The notes under the pieces were generated by a model. It was not told where the DNA came from, searched no databases, and saw only the letters and a list, made by a program, of their open reading frames with translations. From the NCBI GenBank assembly GCA_009192285.1, contig CM018604.1, positions 2,170,001-2,234,000 of the forward strand: 64,000 nucleotides of DNA, read 5' to 3'. Positions 1-11,140 of this stretch are shown here, piece by piece. The position numbers and the translations under genes were made by a program. The stretch comes from Morchella semilibera. Lineage: Eukaryota; Ascomycota; Pezizomycetes; Pezizales; Morchellaceae. Position 1 is the stretch's first letter. Each line of letters starts with the position of its first letter.

Positions 1-3000
1 CCGACAAGTAATTCAAGACCGACCTCTACCTGGCAGAGATAAAGGAGGCGATAATTTAGACCGAAGATCTATATTGGATAGCATAGAAGGTTTTTTTGTT
101 TAATGAAGTTTGTGTATATACTATACGCATCTGGATGTGTCTAAATAATTTAGTTTGAACCGTAGCCCAACCATCTACCTGTACATTGCTTTACTAGCTG
201 AGGCTCATCTCATCTATCATTTCTTAACTAGGAGTTTTGTGGGTAGGCGGTGTGGTCATTTTTATTTTTACCCTTTAAGAAGTAGATCTTGTATACTTCC
301 GCCCGCATAAGCTGAGATCTCACGGACAATACAACTTGAAGCTTGCGGGGTAGACATCCGATGCAAGCACGTCCCCACTACCATGTGCAAGGCCACTCGG
401 TTAAATAAAGCTCTATAAGATAAACATGGTAACTTAGATCTCAGTGAGAAGTTTCTAACGAGTCCGACGGTTAACGTTATCATGCCCGCATCTCATCTCA
501 TCTTACCACAGCTCGTAGCTATATGTATGCCAAGCTGCAAGCAGATGATAAATGCGGAGCTGTGTCGTTTCATCTTTATTGGCATGTATTGGCGAATCAG
601 GGCTTATCGGCAGAGCCGAGGCTTAAGGTTTAATAATAACGCGCTGTAAGATCTCGGATCTGCGACCAGTCATTTCTGAGTCTTGGTAATGCATCCTGAT
701 AGTAAGCGAGTCATGGTGCGTCACTCGTAAGTCTGGGCGAGAGCCTCAGAAAATGGCATGACTCGACCAGATGGGGGTAGAAACCAGAATCGGTATACAA
801 GTCCAGACCTCGCCAAATGGAGTAACGTAGGCTTTATCATTGTGGCCGGGGAGGCGCTTCTGCTGGACATTGCTAACCGCCTCTGTAGGAGATCCTATAT
901 GACCCTCACCTGTAGGTGGATAGATCTGGCGAGCACCATGCGCTGTAGTGTGTGTGGGCAGCCTAGATGAGAGTGAGCCATTTACTCGCCTTCACACTCT
1001 TGTTTATTTTGGTGGGGTACCTCTCGCATTGGCAGGGTTAGCTAATTGTAGCCCATTGCCCATCAGAGAATATCCGGCCGGCATCACTGGAGAATTGTCT
1101 CAATAATCCGTGGAGAGCTCGCGTTTATTGAGGCTCTGAAGTCGAACACCGCCGCACCGTTAGAAACGGGCCGCAGTCCGGCGCGACGTAGAATGGATAG
1201 CATAGGAAGCGAATGTTGTCCTTCAGTTTTTACTTTTACACCGCCTGACCTAAACCTCTGTATGCGTAGGAGGGATAACTTATGCGTATGCGGCTTCTCT
1301 GAGGGTTGGTAGTGAGGGAGTGCCTTTTTTCGCCCTCTTTTTTTAAGGAAAGACATGGTCATGCGGTATCACTCGTAAATGATATCACCCTCGAGCTTCA
1401 GCAAAAATCCACCATTTACTAACAAAGTTCCAGAACAGACTGCCGGGTTTTACCCTATGAGATTTCATGTTCCGCAGGTTAGGAGACTGGCGTCGATGGC
1501 CCTACAGGGAGTACTTCTACTCATAGCACCTGACGCTCGGAAATTTGTGTCCAAAAGAACGCCGGTATTGTCTCCTGATGGGTATTTGTGTCACGAAGGT
1601 AACCTTACGCAGTATCTGAGCCTCTGTCGGTAGATTGAAGAAACTGGGAGGTCCGAAGTATGTAACACGTTGTCCCGCGATATAACCCTTAGTAAGTGCT
1701 CTGGCGGGATGGAATATAATGGTGGGGCGCGCGCATTGTGTTTCCACCGTGTAGTTGGTTCAGGGCAGGTACATTCGCCCCTCTCCAGATCATTAGCTAC
1801 ATAGGCTCGGTTTTCGCTGGGGTGGAGAATACACCTACTGTCTTTCATGTCGGTGTGATAGAACATCTGTTGTCTAGGCCGGCGCATTATCTTGATCGCC
1901 TCTCGAGCTGTGATAGCGGGGTTAGACTAGACCCTTAGGTTTCGATACTATTGGGTAACTTCTTTGGGCCATGGCGCTCTTAGTTTAAGCGATTGGGTAT
2001 GCACTACCCCAGAAATCTCGGTTTGCAGAGGTGTCGATAACTTGGTCGAGCCTTGTGCGTTCATCACATTGTATTCGGCGCAAAAGATAGGCTCGTGACG
2101 TCATATATCTGACGCAGTGCTACATCCCATTAGAATTGAATCTAGCCGGGCTAGGTTATCTGTTTACTGCCACGCTGATCGTTAAGACGTTTTGTCTCCT
2201 CAGTGATATCTTTCCTCCCGATCTTAGCTCAGTTCCCCTGGTTTCGAGTGCATGGCATTCACACTAAAGAGATCCGCTTATAATAATGAAGATTAGTGCG
2301 GGGGTAATGGGCGTTTATGTGCAGTCATACCTTTACCGTGCTGCTTTGAGCTTGAGGGAGGGGGAGGGGGGTTACGAGCAGAAGAAGGAGGATAGGAGGA
2401 CGAAAAGGTAGAGGACGAAAAGGTGGGGGGGTGATGTATTCTTGTATAAGACTGGAGTACCTAGATGGGTTAGGGTTAGTGAAAGCTTAGGTCACCTAGG
2501 AAATTAAGGTTTACTCTCATGAAATTTCCTGCGCGTATGGACATGTTTTATCCTGCCTTCCGAGAATTTTCTGTGGCTCTAGACGATCTAAGCTTAAATA
2601 CCTGATTTGGACTCCCCCTCTTGGTAGTACTTCTTTCTGTAGGTGGATTGTGGAAGAGACTTGTGGTCGTCAGTGGTGACTGTACTAGAAGAAATTGATA
2701 TCTGCTAACAACTGTCAAGCATCTAGGCCGCGATCGACCCCGGGGGGACATATAATAAGCGGGCCGCTTTGCGTCGCTGGTCTATAGCTATCTTCTGTAT
2801 CTCAATTGGAGTCGGGATGGAGGTTCGATCAATGGCCAGACAATAAATAACCGGTCTGCGACGTCGTATCCTGGGCTTTTGCTTTTTACGTCACGGAGAT
2901 CATGTCTCGCCTTAAACAAGCTACTCGATGTTTCTGGCTGGCATCACGAAATAAAACACTCGGGTGGTTGAGCGTGTGGACAAAACCCGGCGTCTGGGTT

Positions 3001-3435
3001 ACATGAAATATGTAGGTTGATGGTGCGCGTAGAAAAACCGCCAATCGGCGCGATAGATTATTGTTTTTCTCATCGAATCTGTCTTTTTGTACGCACTGAA
3101 CTGCGTAGTTGTAGGGTGAGGTGAGACGTGGGGGCCATGCTCTGTTGCTTATCTTGTTTATTGAGGTTCCGGGCTTATATATATTCAATTCAATTTTAAG
3201 CACGACAGGGACAACTTTCATAAGGATATGTCAGTAACCACCTATCGGCCTTCATCTGTCCTCAACCCTTCAATAACTACACATTTTTCCATTGCTCCAA
3301 CGTTTACCATCGTTAGCATATCTCTTCTTCAACGTTTCCTCCAGTAAGAAAGACCGATCAGTAACTTCAACTACTATTATCAAGATTTCATACTGTCCAA
3401 ACACATAATCCGAACAAGAAAGACCAGGAAAACAA
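1..3435. other. gene-free stretch
   Basis: I found no reading frame with convincing protein character or a matching intron on either strand. The longest open frames are short, overlap each other on both strands and lack codon bias. Local structure is limited to a purine-rich G tract around 2350-2430 and a telomere-like double repeat at 2467-2479. Confidence 0.5.
2467..2479 (+). repeat. telobox-like interstitial repeat
   Basis: Two consecutive TTAGGG-type units (GGGTTAGGGTTAG) lie in unique intergenic DNA. It is one of seven such short interstitial telomere motifs in the window. In other fungi this sequence is bound by TTAGGG-repeat factors of the Tbf1/Teb1 type; any binding here is inference. 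Confidence 0.6.
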
Positions 3436-3736
3436 ATGCACTCCGAGGTTAGGTTTTATCCACTGTTATCTGATGTAAATTTCCTCTAACCATCTGCCAA
3501 AGATCATTCCCTCACGGCCATCTTTGTTCTCATTTTCCCGGTCATCCCGGCGCAAGGCCGTCACAGAAGAACCACCGAAGCCACCTCCATACGTTCCGCA
3601 ATATGCAGCTCGTTCATTCGCTTCCTCGACTACGCCGGTAACACTCGAACAGCGCCGCGCGGGTCGGGCAGGCGGTAATACCGCACCACAAGAGGCTCCA
3701 ATGACACAAGCTCAAAGATCAGAGGCTAGGCGATAG
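3436..3736 (+). CDS. small Pro-rich hypothetical protein (PPPYVP motif)
   Basis: Proposed two-exon gene: exon 1 3436-3447 (four codons from ATG), intron 3448-3502 (55 nt, donor GTTAGG, branch-like CTCTAAC, acceptor AAAG), exon 2 3503-3736. The product is 81 aa. The reading frame of exon 2 has clear protein character: a basic Ser/Arg start, then KPPPYVPQYAARSF, then an Ala/Gly/Gln-rich tail. Short PPPYVP-containing proteins with a basic N-terminus are common among fungal hypothetical proteins, usually longer. Exon 2 has no ATG of its own, so either the short spliced start is right or the gene has lost its start. The frame continues 13 codons past the TAG without another stop, so truncation by a nonsense change is possible. 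Function unknown. Confidence 0.4.
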
Positions 3737-4112
3737 ATAGAACAGACTCGTCGGGAGATTAACATCGAGCTTTAGTCCCGATAACTGCACTTGCGGGAAT
3801 GACAGAGAGCTATGGCACATCCACCGAGCCTGTACGCAACAAGGTGTGAGAGCATGGGGCAGCAAGGATGTGGGATCCTAGAGCCCTTTTGAGAATGAGG
3901 TGTAAATAGTAATCTTAAAGCAGACCCTTTCTTTATTTCAGGAATAATGGATCTTTCTATTCGCGTTAGAGATTTCGCTATATTTTGAACCAAGCTCATT
4001 ATACAGCCTTCCAACGATCCCGTTGTATCTTGCAATTGATTAATTGAATGGTCATATAGCTAAGTACATATACATGCATATAGTTTAGATATTGGGGTAT
4101 TTCTATGAATTA

Positions 4113-4223
4113 CAGTACCAAAAAAGCGGATGTATCTAGTACCTTATCTGCCAGAATACTATGGCACTCCGTTATTGCTACAGCATTGCTATGGTATCTA
4201 TTGCATCCCCTTTTTTGGTACTG
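4113..4223. mobile_element. MITE with TA target duplication
   Basis: A 111-bp element with near-perfect terminal inverted repeats starting CAGTACCAAAAAAG and ending in the reverse complement, CTTTTTTGGTACTG. TA lies immediately outside both ends (4111-4112 and 4224-4225). The TA duplication and CAG ends are typical of non-autonomous Tc1/mariner (pogo/Fot1-like) elements. It has no coding capacity, so a transposase elsewhere in the genome would be needed. One mismatch separates the two 20-bp arms (GCGGATG against GGGGATG), suggesting a fairly recent insertion. Confidence 0.75.
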
Positions 4224-4664
4224 TAGTGAAGCCTGGGCAAGAGGTAAATACATGTAGTACATGTAGCTAGATCAGCGCGCTAATATTAGTGGGTCTTGGC
4301 GGTGGAGCAGAAATTTCTTAACTCTAGAAATGAAAAATACATATTACATGACAGGGAGAGAATCCGAGCATCTGCCAAAATACCATGAGTTCGGGATGCA
4401 CTAGATGTTGAATGTGGTCTTATGCATCTAGGAGTCAATAATCACAGCATTTAAACAGAGGCCTGGTTCGGGAACCAAGAATCATGGCTATAAGCCAGAA
4501 ATAACTAAATAAGTACATGTAATTAATCCTTGAAGAGCTCATAAAAGAAAGATCCTACGATAAGTACTGTATTCTAATTCTCATTTAGTCCCCTGGTCCT
4601 AGGATACTCTTCTCCACTAGATAACTACGGATTCCAATTTTGTCTCGATGTTCCATGCTAATAA

Positions 4665-4741
4665 GACATCATGAGTGGTTAAGGCGACAGATTAGGGGTC
4701 TGTTTCGTTCGCGAGTGTAGGTTCAAATCCTGCCGATGTCG
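4665..4741 (+). tRNA. tRNA-Ser-like gene, probably a pseudogene (anticodon AGG)
   Basis: A class II tRNA fold is readable: acceptor stem GACATC/GATGTC, D-loop GAGTGGTTAAGGC, perfect anticodon stem ACAGA/TCTGT with the 7-nt loop TTAGGGG, a short variable arm (TCG-TTCG-CGA), and T arm GTAGG-TTCAAAT-CCTGC, followed by a G discriminator. The scaffold (GAGTGGTTAAGGCG, long variable arm, G73) is that of tRNA-Ser, but the loop reads as anticodon AGG (Pro, codon CCU) instead of AGA. About four bases (GCCG or GGCC) are missing from the 5' side of the D stem, and acceptor pair 7:66 is A.C. It is most likely a degenerate tRNA-Ser(AGA) copy. A functional Ser-charging, Pro-decoding tRNA seems unlikely with a broken D stem. 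Confidence 0.65.
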
Positions 4742-5843
4742 TATTGAGAATCCCGCATGTTGCCCCTGGTGTCAATGGCTGGTTGTTAATTTTTTGCCTT
4801 ACAAGGTTCAAGTATACAACTATTTCTTTTTACTTTGGCTCGTGCTGCGCATGGCTATCAAGCCCCCGGGACTGACGTATCACTGTCTTGAGCTCTTGGT
4901 AGTGGATAACAGTGCGATATATGGGGCCGTAACATCAAACCGTCTGCTTATCATAAAATATCGCTCGTCAACATATAGTGGACCCCATAGTAAGTGACGG
5001 ATATAGCTATATAGAGCTAACACGGGGAAATTTTGGTAGGCTACAAAAGCATGAGGGGATACAGTTTCTAGTTTCTCTCGCGGCGATAGCGTAAGCCAGT
5101 CCGGTTTGTGGGTGGTCTCGGACTTTTGTTTAGTGGAGGGAAGCCCACTAGCTATAGGGGTATTTATTTTCAGTTCGTTCGCATACATGTAGGTATTGTC
5201 GGATGTCACAAGTAAGCGAACATTGGGAGAGCAACCACCAAAACCACCTAGTAAGTCGAAAATTTCAAAGTAGCGCTGTTGATGTGACACTTGAGCTAAA
5301 CATATTATCACTACCAAGGAGTCTATCTATAAAGTTGTCATCCTCAACTTCCTAGCGGTTGTTGAGTAACAGTTATCTGAAGTTGCGTTCCCATACAAAT
5401 TTTGGTTGCAATGAGAATGTTCGCTTACTTATGAAAACCGACAATACATACGTATGGACCAGTTGAGATACACGGACCATCGTAATAGAATTTTACGGCG
5501 CGTGCTGATCTAAGCTACCGTATATCGACCGTTATATGATGTAGTTATATATCGTTTGTTGTGTTCTGTGTCTTAAAGGTTGGTACTATCCCTTGGAGGG
5601 GTGGGAGTTGTCGGGTTCGCGGCCTGGACCGTCACCACTTAGTAGAGGAAGTGTATTGCTTGCTGCAAACAAAAATTTCATAGTATGGGCTAATTGAGCC
5701 AAGGGACACTTAATCGGGAAAGCCTCTTGTCCTATTACATGTAGTCAACTAATATGTATCGCTTACAGGGTGGATCATAATCACCGGAGGTAATACCAGT
5801 GAGCCTATCTTCTGCAACCAGAGCGGCTGACTTGTTCCGCCGC

Positions 5844-5857
5844 AACCCTAACCCTTA
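5844..5857 (-). repeat. telobox-like interstitial repeat
   Basis: AACCCTAACCCTTA, a double telomere-type unit on the minus strand in intergenic DNA; same class as the copies at 2467, 11836, 21241, 24589, 49815 and 60364. Confidence 0.6.
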
Positions 5858-6196
5858 GCTCATCGAGTGACACTGCGTGAACTAGAGCCCCCACATAATT
5901 ACTAAATTGAAAAGGTGTGAGCCTATTCAACTTGGAAGTATGTAGTTCCTGAGTGAGCTCTGCCTGAATACGGCTAGCTACTCGGATTGCCTATCAACAT
6001 TATCCTTTCTATGGATTGCTAAACCTCGAGTCAGTCAATAGAAATGGAGCAACCATTTTCAATTTCAATGCTCTGAACAACGCGCTATAGAATATTAACC
6101 GCGCGGAGTTCTTTTCCTCATACTTACATAAATCTTCATATTCACTTCAACCCCACAAAGCCCACCCCCTACTATATCCTAAGGTCATTCCTCACA

Positions 6197-6203
6197 TATA
6201 AAT
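6197..6203 (+). promoter_or_regulatory. TATA-like box
   Basis: TATAAAT lies 32 nt before the first ATG of the 6235 gene, in a pyrimidine/CA-rich leader. The spacing is short for a fungal TATA element unless the second ATG (6247) is the true start. Confidence 0.35.
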
Positions 6204-6234
6204 CAACACCACAGATCAGACACCATATCCATTG

Positions 6235-7873
6235 ATGATTTATACCATGGATCCACAAGCCGCAAAACCCGATACTATCCTCCCTCTACTCTCCCTCCTC
6301 AACCTTCATCTCCAATATCCTTCCGCGCCGCACCTCCAAGTCCGCGAAATTCTATCGGTCTACAACGTCCTTAACGCTATCATCAGTGGCCAGTCCGACT
6401 TCACCACTAGAGGTATTATGGGAGTCGCGCTACGCGCCGTCAGCGATCAGATAGAAATGTGGCGGCGTCGTGGTCGCCGCGGGGAGAGGTTGGAAAGGGT
6501 TCTACAAGAATTTGTGGATATCGTCGAGACGTTTACGAAGTATGAAGAGGACGGGGGGACGTGTGAGTTTCCGACTGGCTGGTGAAGTAGAGAGTGATGC
6601 TGACTGTGCATTAGTGTTCGAGGCTGAGCCTGACTGGCCGGAGGACTCTGCTGCTGCTGAGCTCCCAGATAATGCGACAGTCAGCAAAATTTACCGCGCT
6701 GAGAGGGTATTGACACCGCCGAGTGGTATTAGAACCTCTGAGGTGCAGCAGCACCGCACCCCGGATAGCAGCAACGTCTGCATCAAGGAGGAAGACCTCA
6801 GCTGCCGGATAACCCATATCCCATACGATGACGGCATCTCCGAGCTCTATAGATCTAGCCCTGATGTGCCTTCTTCACCCGCGCCAGTCTTCCACGGTCC
6901 TGCCTTTAGCTCCCCCTACCCCGCACACTCAGTAAACGTTCCCGATGAATTTCTTGGGGACTCTATTCGGGTTGATGAGTTCTTCGATCTCCTTCACAAT
7001 CGCCTAACCCTCTTCTCCGACGTTCCCGTCCACAACTCCTCCATCATCCGCTTCCGCCATATGCGCCCCGGTGCACAGCCGTTCTACAACGCCTCTTCAT
7101 CACTCAGTGACTTTATCACCTCCATTGTGGAGGAGCTGTCCGTTCAAGCTACCACTGAGCGCAGTCAGAGCCCTTCAAGCACGACGCTCCCGCAGACCCA
7201 GAGCCCACTAAGCGACTGTGCGGGCCAGATAAAGCGAGAGTACAGCGAGCACCGGAGTTCGCCAGGTGCGAGTGGGTGGTATATCCCCCCCACACCTCGG
7301 CCAACGAGTGCGGTAGATGGAGACGAGTGGGAAGCATTTACCGATATTGGCAGCGAGGGGACGATAAGGAGACCCACGCCCGCCGGGGATGAGGGTGGTG
7401 CGGAGATCGGGACGAGAGGGGAGGGAGAAGTGGTTCAAAAGCATATTGACTGGGCTTGTATTAGTAGCAGCGGAGTTGCTCTCCAGTTACCGCCTTCACC
7501 CAGTCTGGATAGTCAGAATAAGGAAAAAGGCAGCGAGCCCAAGCCTGAGTCCAAGCACATACCTACCCCAAAACTACGAGAGCCAAGGAAAGGAAAGAAA
7601 CGTCTGTCAGATGAAAACTTGAGGTCATTGCATGATTTAAAGCCTGTGACCATTCTCAAGCCCCCACCCGCCCCCATTTCGAGTAGCAAAAACGAGAAAA
7701 AAGGCAGCAAGCACGGGCTTAAAGAGCCCAACCTCAAACCGAGCCCAGGATCCCTTGGGCCTGTTAATAAGAGGAAACACTTGTCTGAGGATAGCGAGCT
7801 AGAGCCCTCACATGATGTGATTAAGAGATTCCGTCGCAGTGCCCGTCTGGCGACGAGGAAGGGCACTGAATAG
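6235..7873 (+). CDS. hypothetical protein with basic, duplicated C-terminal tail
   Basis: Two exons: 6235-6562 and 6615-7873, joined by a 52-nt intron (donor GTGAGT, branch GCTGAC, acceptor TTAG). Joining them gives one open frame of 528 aa; starting at the better-context ATG at 6247 (CCATGG) gives 524 aa. Residues ~1-105 are Leu/Ile-rich and probably folded, with a basic stretch WRRRGRRGERLERV. Residues ~110-400 are acidic and Ser/Pro-rich, with an IKEED sequence near 155. The C-terminus holds two related units (about 410-453 and 466-511), both with a K/N-E-K-G-S start and a K(K/R)xLSx(D/E)(D/N/S) core, ending in basic RFRRSARLATRKG. This suggests a nuclear protein, by composition only. No known domain is recognised. 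Confidence is high that it is a gene and low for any role. Confidence 0.75.
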
Positions 7874-9799
7874 ACACTCTGGGAGTCACGGCTGGGCCCT
7901 TATTTTTTCCGGTCCGTCTTGAGTCCGTCCTAGGATATCCCTATTTTGGATCCGGGAATTGGGAGTGATAAGTTGATTTTTGTGGACCGTTTTTGCATCC
8001 TAGTATCTATAACTATGTATCCTTAATGTAGAAGTTATAAAGACCTATTAATACGCCAGCTACCTGCCGCCCTATCCCATTTAATCAATCTCATGTCGGT
8101 CCTCCATGTACGTACGTATATTTGCAAAAAAGCAAAATGGCAAAGCGTTGACGAAATATTCGGACTCGGAACTGTTGCTTCCGCTCCAATGTCTGGAGCA
8201 AGATCTACCGGTTGGAATAGAGTGGTGCGAGAAGAGGAAATAATGAAGTAAAAGACTGAGCTCCATTCCTGCCGTATGCGAGATTTTTATGAGGGTGGAT
8301 AGTTGAGCACGAAGGTGTAATGTTGTCGGAGGATAGGGTCGAACCCTGTGTGATAATTAAACATCGTTCTGATATTTATATGCGTATACGTAACGGAAAG
8401 TTGTGTAACATACTTAAGTTGTATAGCTAAGTGCTACTTAAACCTATAATGAGCATGTGTCGTTGGCAATTATCTTCTCTAGATCTGTACTCTTATTCAA
8501 TCTAATTAAAGAGACTATTGGTACATTGAAATTTTAATAATAGGCTTTTAATAACACGTACGGTAGCAGCTGGAGCTGGGAGACCCAGAGTGATATATAT
8601 AGTTTTTGTCTAGAGAGAAATCCCATAAAAGTTATACCTGATTTACAAGGCGTAAAATCTGACCGGGCACCTTGGTAGTGTAGCCTGATTAATACCCATG
8701 AGTGGATTAAACTTAACTCTACTCCTAGGAGTGGGCGGTGGTATCTTGTCCCTGCTTCGTCGCGGCCGCAATCGACCACCAAATATTCCCCAGCCGATTC
8801 TGATAACATAACCCGTAGTCGTATTGGTATGTAGAAAGACTCAATGGTCGGGGTATTATCCCGGAGTTGATTTCAAAAAACGGATACGGGGGTGTGATAG
8901 CGTCTGCGGATACTTTCCTACCATCTCAATACTTGATATTGCGACAGATACACTAAATATCAATAGTAAGTGCAAGCACTTATAGCTATAAACATACAGC
9001 CGCTCTTCAAAAATGTCCGTGATTCATATAAAAGATGGTCAGTGCTCAAAGTGGCTTACAGAGTTGAATCCACGAACTCAAATGTATCCAATCATGAACA
9101 TCTAATACTGATTTCAGCCACCATTAAGTACTGATGGCTTGAGATTTTAAACATTTCAATGCACGGTTTGATAACTGACTTGAGCCGGACATGTCATATT
9201 AAATCCGAATCACCAACACTTTTGATGAGTGGCTGTATGTAGAACCGCCCTCTAACGTCATTATCATGAAATAGCTACACCGAATAGCAGATAGGATGGG
9301 TAGAAAGCTTATAGTGTATCTAGACTTCTTTATTCTTGTGATTCAAAAAACGTTTTATTGACTTGGACTTATCAACCCAGTAGCTTAAAGGTACTAGTTA
9401 GATTTTCTACCAGACGTACATGTTATCAACAACCTTGGGCCGATTAAATCCGATTGACTGTAGGGGACTTAGTATATAAGGACTAGATGTAGCTGAAACT
9501 TGATTGGATTATGGGGACTTTATTCCCACTACTCCTACAGTCCTAAACCTAGAAACAAGGAAGGCAAGGAACTACCAAGGACGAAATACAAAGATGTACA
9601 CAAACGAATAAGTAAACCGCTCTCTTCATAGGATCAAGATACCAAGAAATGATATACTTATGCGCTACCCTCCCCGGGTATTGTCTGACCTCTCCCTATA
9701 GGACTATCCAATTCTAGGGCTTAGAGCTGTAGCTATTAGTAGAGACTCGAGACATCTTGTATTAAAAGACTAACTTACAGTCCTGAAAGCTACAGGCTC
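7874..9799. other. gene-free stretch
   Basis: AT-rich intergenic DNA with no supported gene, tRNA or element on either strand. The minus-strand frames at 8081-8266 and 8534-8809 have no intron partners and no protein-like composition. Confidence 0.5.
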
Positions 9800-10453
9800 T
9801 TAAACACCACGAGGAATAAGAATCCTCTCAGGCCTTGGGTGCATCAAAACGGGCGCTTTCAACATCTCCGGATGCTCCTGAACCGCCCGCTGCCGTGATG
9901 CAACCTCCGCAAGCGTATGCCACATCTTTGAACCAGGAAAAACCGGAAATGTGTAGTTAGGTATCAGCAACTGGCTGAGTCTGTCCATGACACCGCACTC
10001 AATGGTGGTATCGGTCCGTAGGTCAAACATGGGCTTCGGCTCGACATTGACATTGGAGGGAGTGGAGTCAACGGAGGAGTATAAAGTGGTGGGGCTGGAG
10101 GAGGAGGGATAGGTGCTCCCGATGCTAAGTGGAGGGGTAGAGTCATCCCCTCTTAGTGCCTCCTCTTCTCGCATAGCCGCTGCGTGCAGGTAGTCGAGTA
10201 GCATCCGACCCCGGGGGTCTCGTAACCTGTCTGGGGCTTGCTGAACATATTGGGCAAGATCAGCTTCGGCCCCAGCGTCGATAGGATACTGCTGGTACGG
10301 CGCCCAGCTACGGGGGTTTTGGGCAGCTTTAGACTCTGCAATGCATTGAGGGCAGTCCATGGATGAGCAAATGCTAGGGTCTGTGGAGGCTGTATAGTTG
10401 GAGTAGGGGATAGGTGGAGGGAGGATAGCCTCAACCATGGTAGCCAGTTCCAT
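9800..10453 (-). CDS. hypothetical protein, downstream partner of the 10.5-kb gene
   Basis: The open frame from an ATG encodes 217 aa. The N-terminus is Pro/Ser-rich with a CSSMDCPQC cysteine pair region near residue 30. The middle contains DLAQYVQQAPDRLRDPRGRM and a Ser/Thr-rich linker; the C-terminal ~70 residues look globular. It starts 81 nt after the stop of the same-strand frame at 10535-11140. The gap holds a good branch/acceptor pair (AACTAAT ... TTACAG), so the two frames may be exons of one gene: a 42-nt intron with a weak GTTCGA donor, or a 105-nt one with GTATCA and CTCAG, would keep the frame. I keep them separate because the upstream frame ends like its relative at 25.5 kb. Function unknown. 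Confidence 0.5.
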   Translation of the reverse strand: MELATMVEAILPPPIPYSNYTASTDPSICSSMDCPQCIAESKAAQNPRSWAPYQQYPIDAGAEADLAQYVQQAPDRLRDPRGRMLLDYLHAAAMREEEALRGDDSTPPLSIGSTYPSSSSPTTLYSSVDSTPSNVNVEPKPMFDLRTDTTIECGVMDRLSQLLIPNYTFPVFPGSKMWHTLAEVASRQRAVQEHPEMLKAPVLMHPRPERILIPRGV

Positions 10454-10534
10454 CTGGGGGGGCTGAGAAAGATGTTCGCTCTCCGTGTGAAGAGTATTAT
10501 AGGCTGAGTACCTGTAATAATAGCTCCGAATTAG

Positions 10535-11140
10535 TTATCTCCAAGCCTCGAACTCCGGGAGTGATACATGCCTCGGGGAATTAGGAGGGAAAATCTTGTC
10601 TAGCATTGCCCTCATTCGGGGTTCAGTCTGCGGGGAAATCTGACTCTTTGTAGTTGAGAGGGCAGCGTTAGGCCGAACCTGATAGCTAGTTTTCATTCTA
10701 GTTGATCCTTCAGACTCGAGGACATACTCGAGACTGTAGCATTGAATGTTATACATCCAAAAAGGGTCTGAGGGGAAGTTTTGGTAGGCCATCTGAACTT
10801 GCTGTTGAAGAACTAAATTTGGAGCAATTCTCAGGCTGGCTCCAAAAAGGTGGTGCAGGTGGTGAAGTCGTAGTTTTTGATAATGAAACGCGCTGGATGG
10901 GATAAATGTGGAGGTGGGGAGTGATGGTGTATTTTGCAGGAAGTAAAACAGTAGAGGTTGCATTGTTGTAGTCTTATCGGCGTACAAGAATTCCACCTCC
11001 CCATAGAATGGGTTGATCACCTTGTCCCAGCAGGACATGACTGTAGGAAGTACATCACAAGCCATCACTCGTAAGTAGCCCCGAGCAATGTCAATAGAGG
11101 TGGGTGTTTCTATATATTTAATGAGATGTTGGTGTGACAT
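10535..11140 (-). CDS. hypothetical protein of a window-specific family (LPxFEAxR terminus)
   Basis: A single open frame from ATG to TAA, 201 aa. A globular N-terminal half is followed by YQKLRLHHLHHLF, then AYQNFPSDPFW, and the protein ends in SLPEFEAWR. The gene at 25479-26300 shows the same order of sparse motifs (YHHLRLRSIQEL, AYLREGFPAP, NLPAFEARR), so I infer distant paralogy; identity is low and alignment is by eye. Unlike that gene, no basic Ala-rich N-terminal exon is evident here. An intron could join it to 9800-10453, which would remove the stop. No catalytic motif, signal peptide or membrane segment was seen. Confidence 0.55.
   Translation of the reverse strand: MSHQHLIKYIETPTSIDIARGYLRVMACDVLPTVMSCWDKVINPFYGEVEFLYADKTTTMQPLLFYFLQNTPSLPTSTFIPSSAFHYQKLRLHHLHHLFGASLRIAPNLVLQQQVQMAYQNFPSDPFWMYNIQCYSLEYVLESEGSTRMKTSYQVRPNAALSTTKSQISPQTEPRMRAMLDKIFPPNSPRHVSLPEFEAWR

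Larger units (their letters stand above)
3737..6234. other. intergenic, mostly gene-free
   Basis: Apart from the MITE at 4113-4223 and the tRNA-like sequence at 4665-4741 I see no supported gene. The 145-codon minus-strand frame at 4880-5317 contains the TACATGTA repeat and lacks an ATG near its start, so it was rejected. TACATGTA palindromes occur at 4249, 4258 and 4514 and near 5190 and 5735; a telobox lies at 5844. Confidence 0.5.

Noticed and set aside
4880-5317. 145-codon minus-strand frame
   Set aside because: Contains the TACATGTA repeat, lacks an ATG near its start, is overlapped by a plus-strand frame and has no intron partner.
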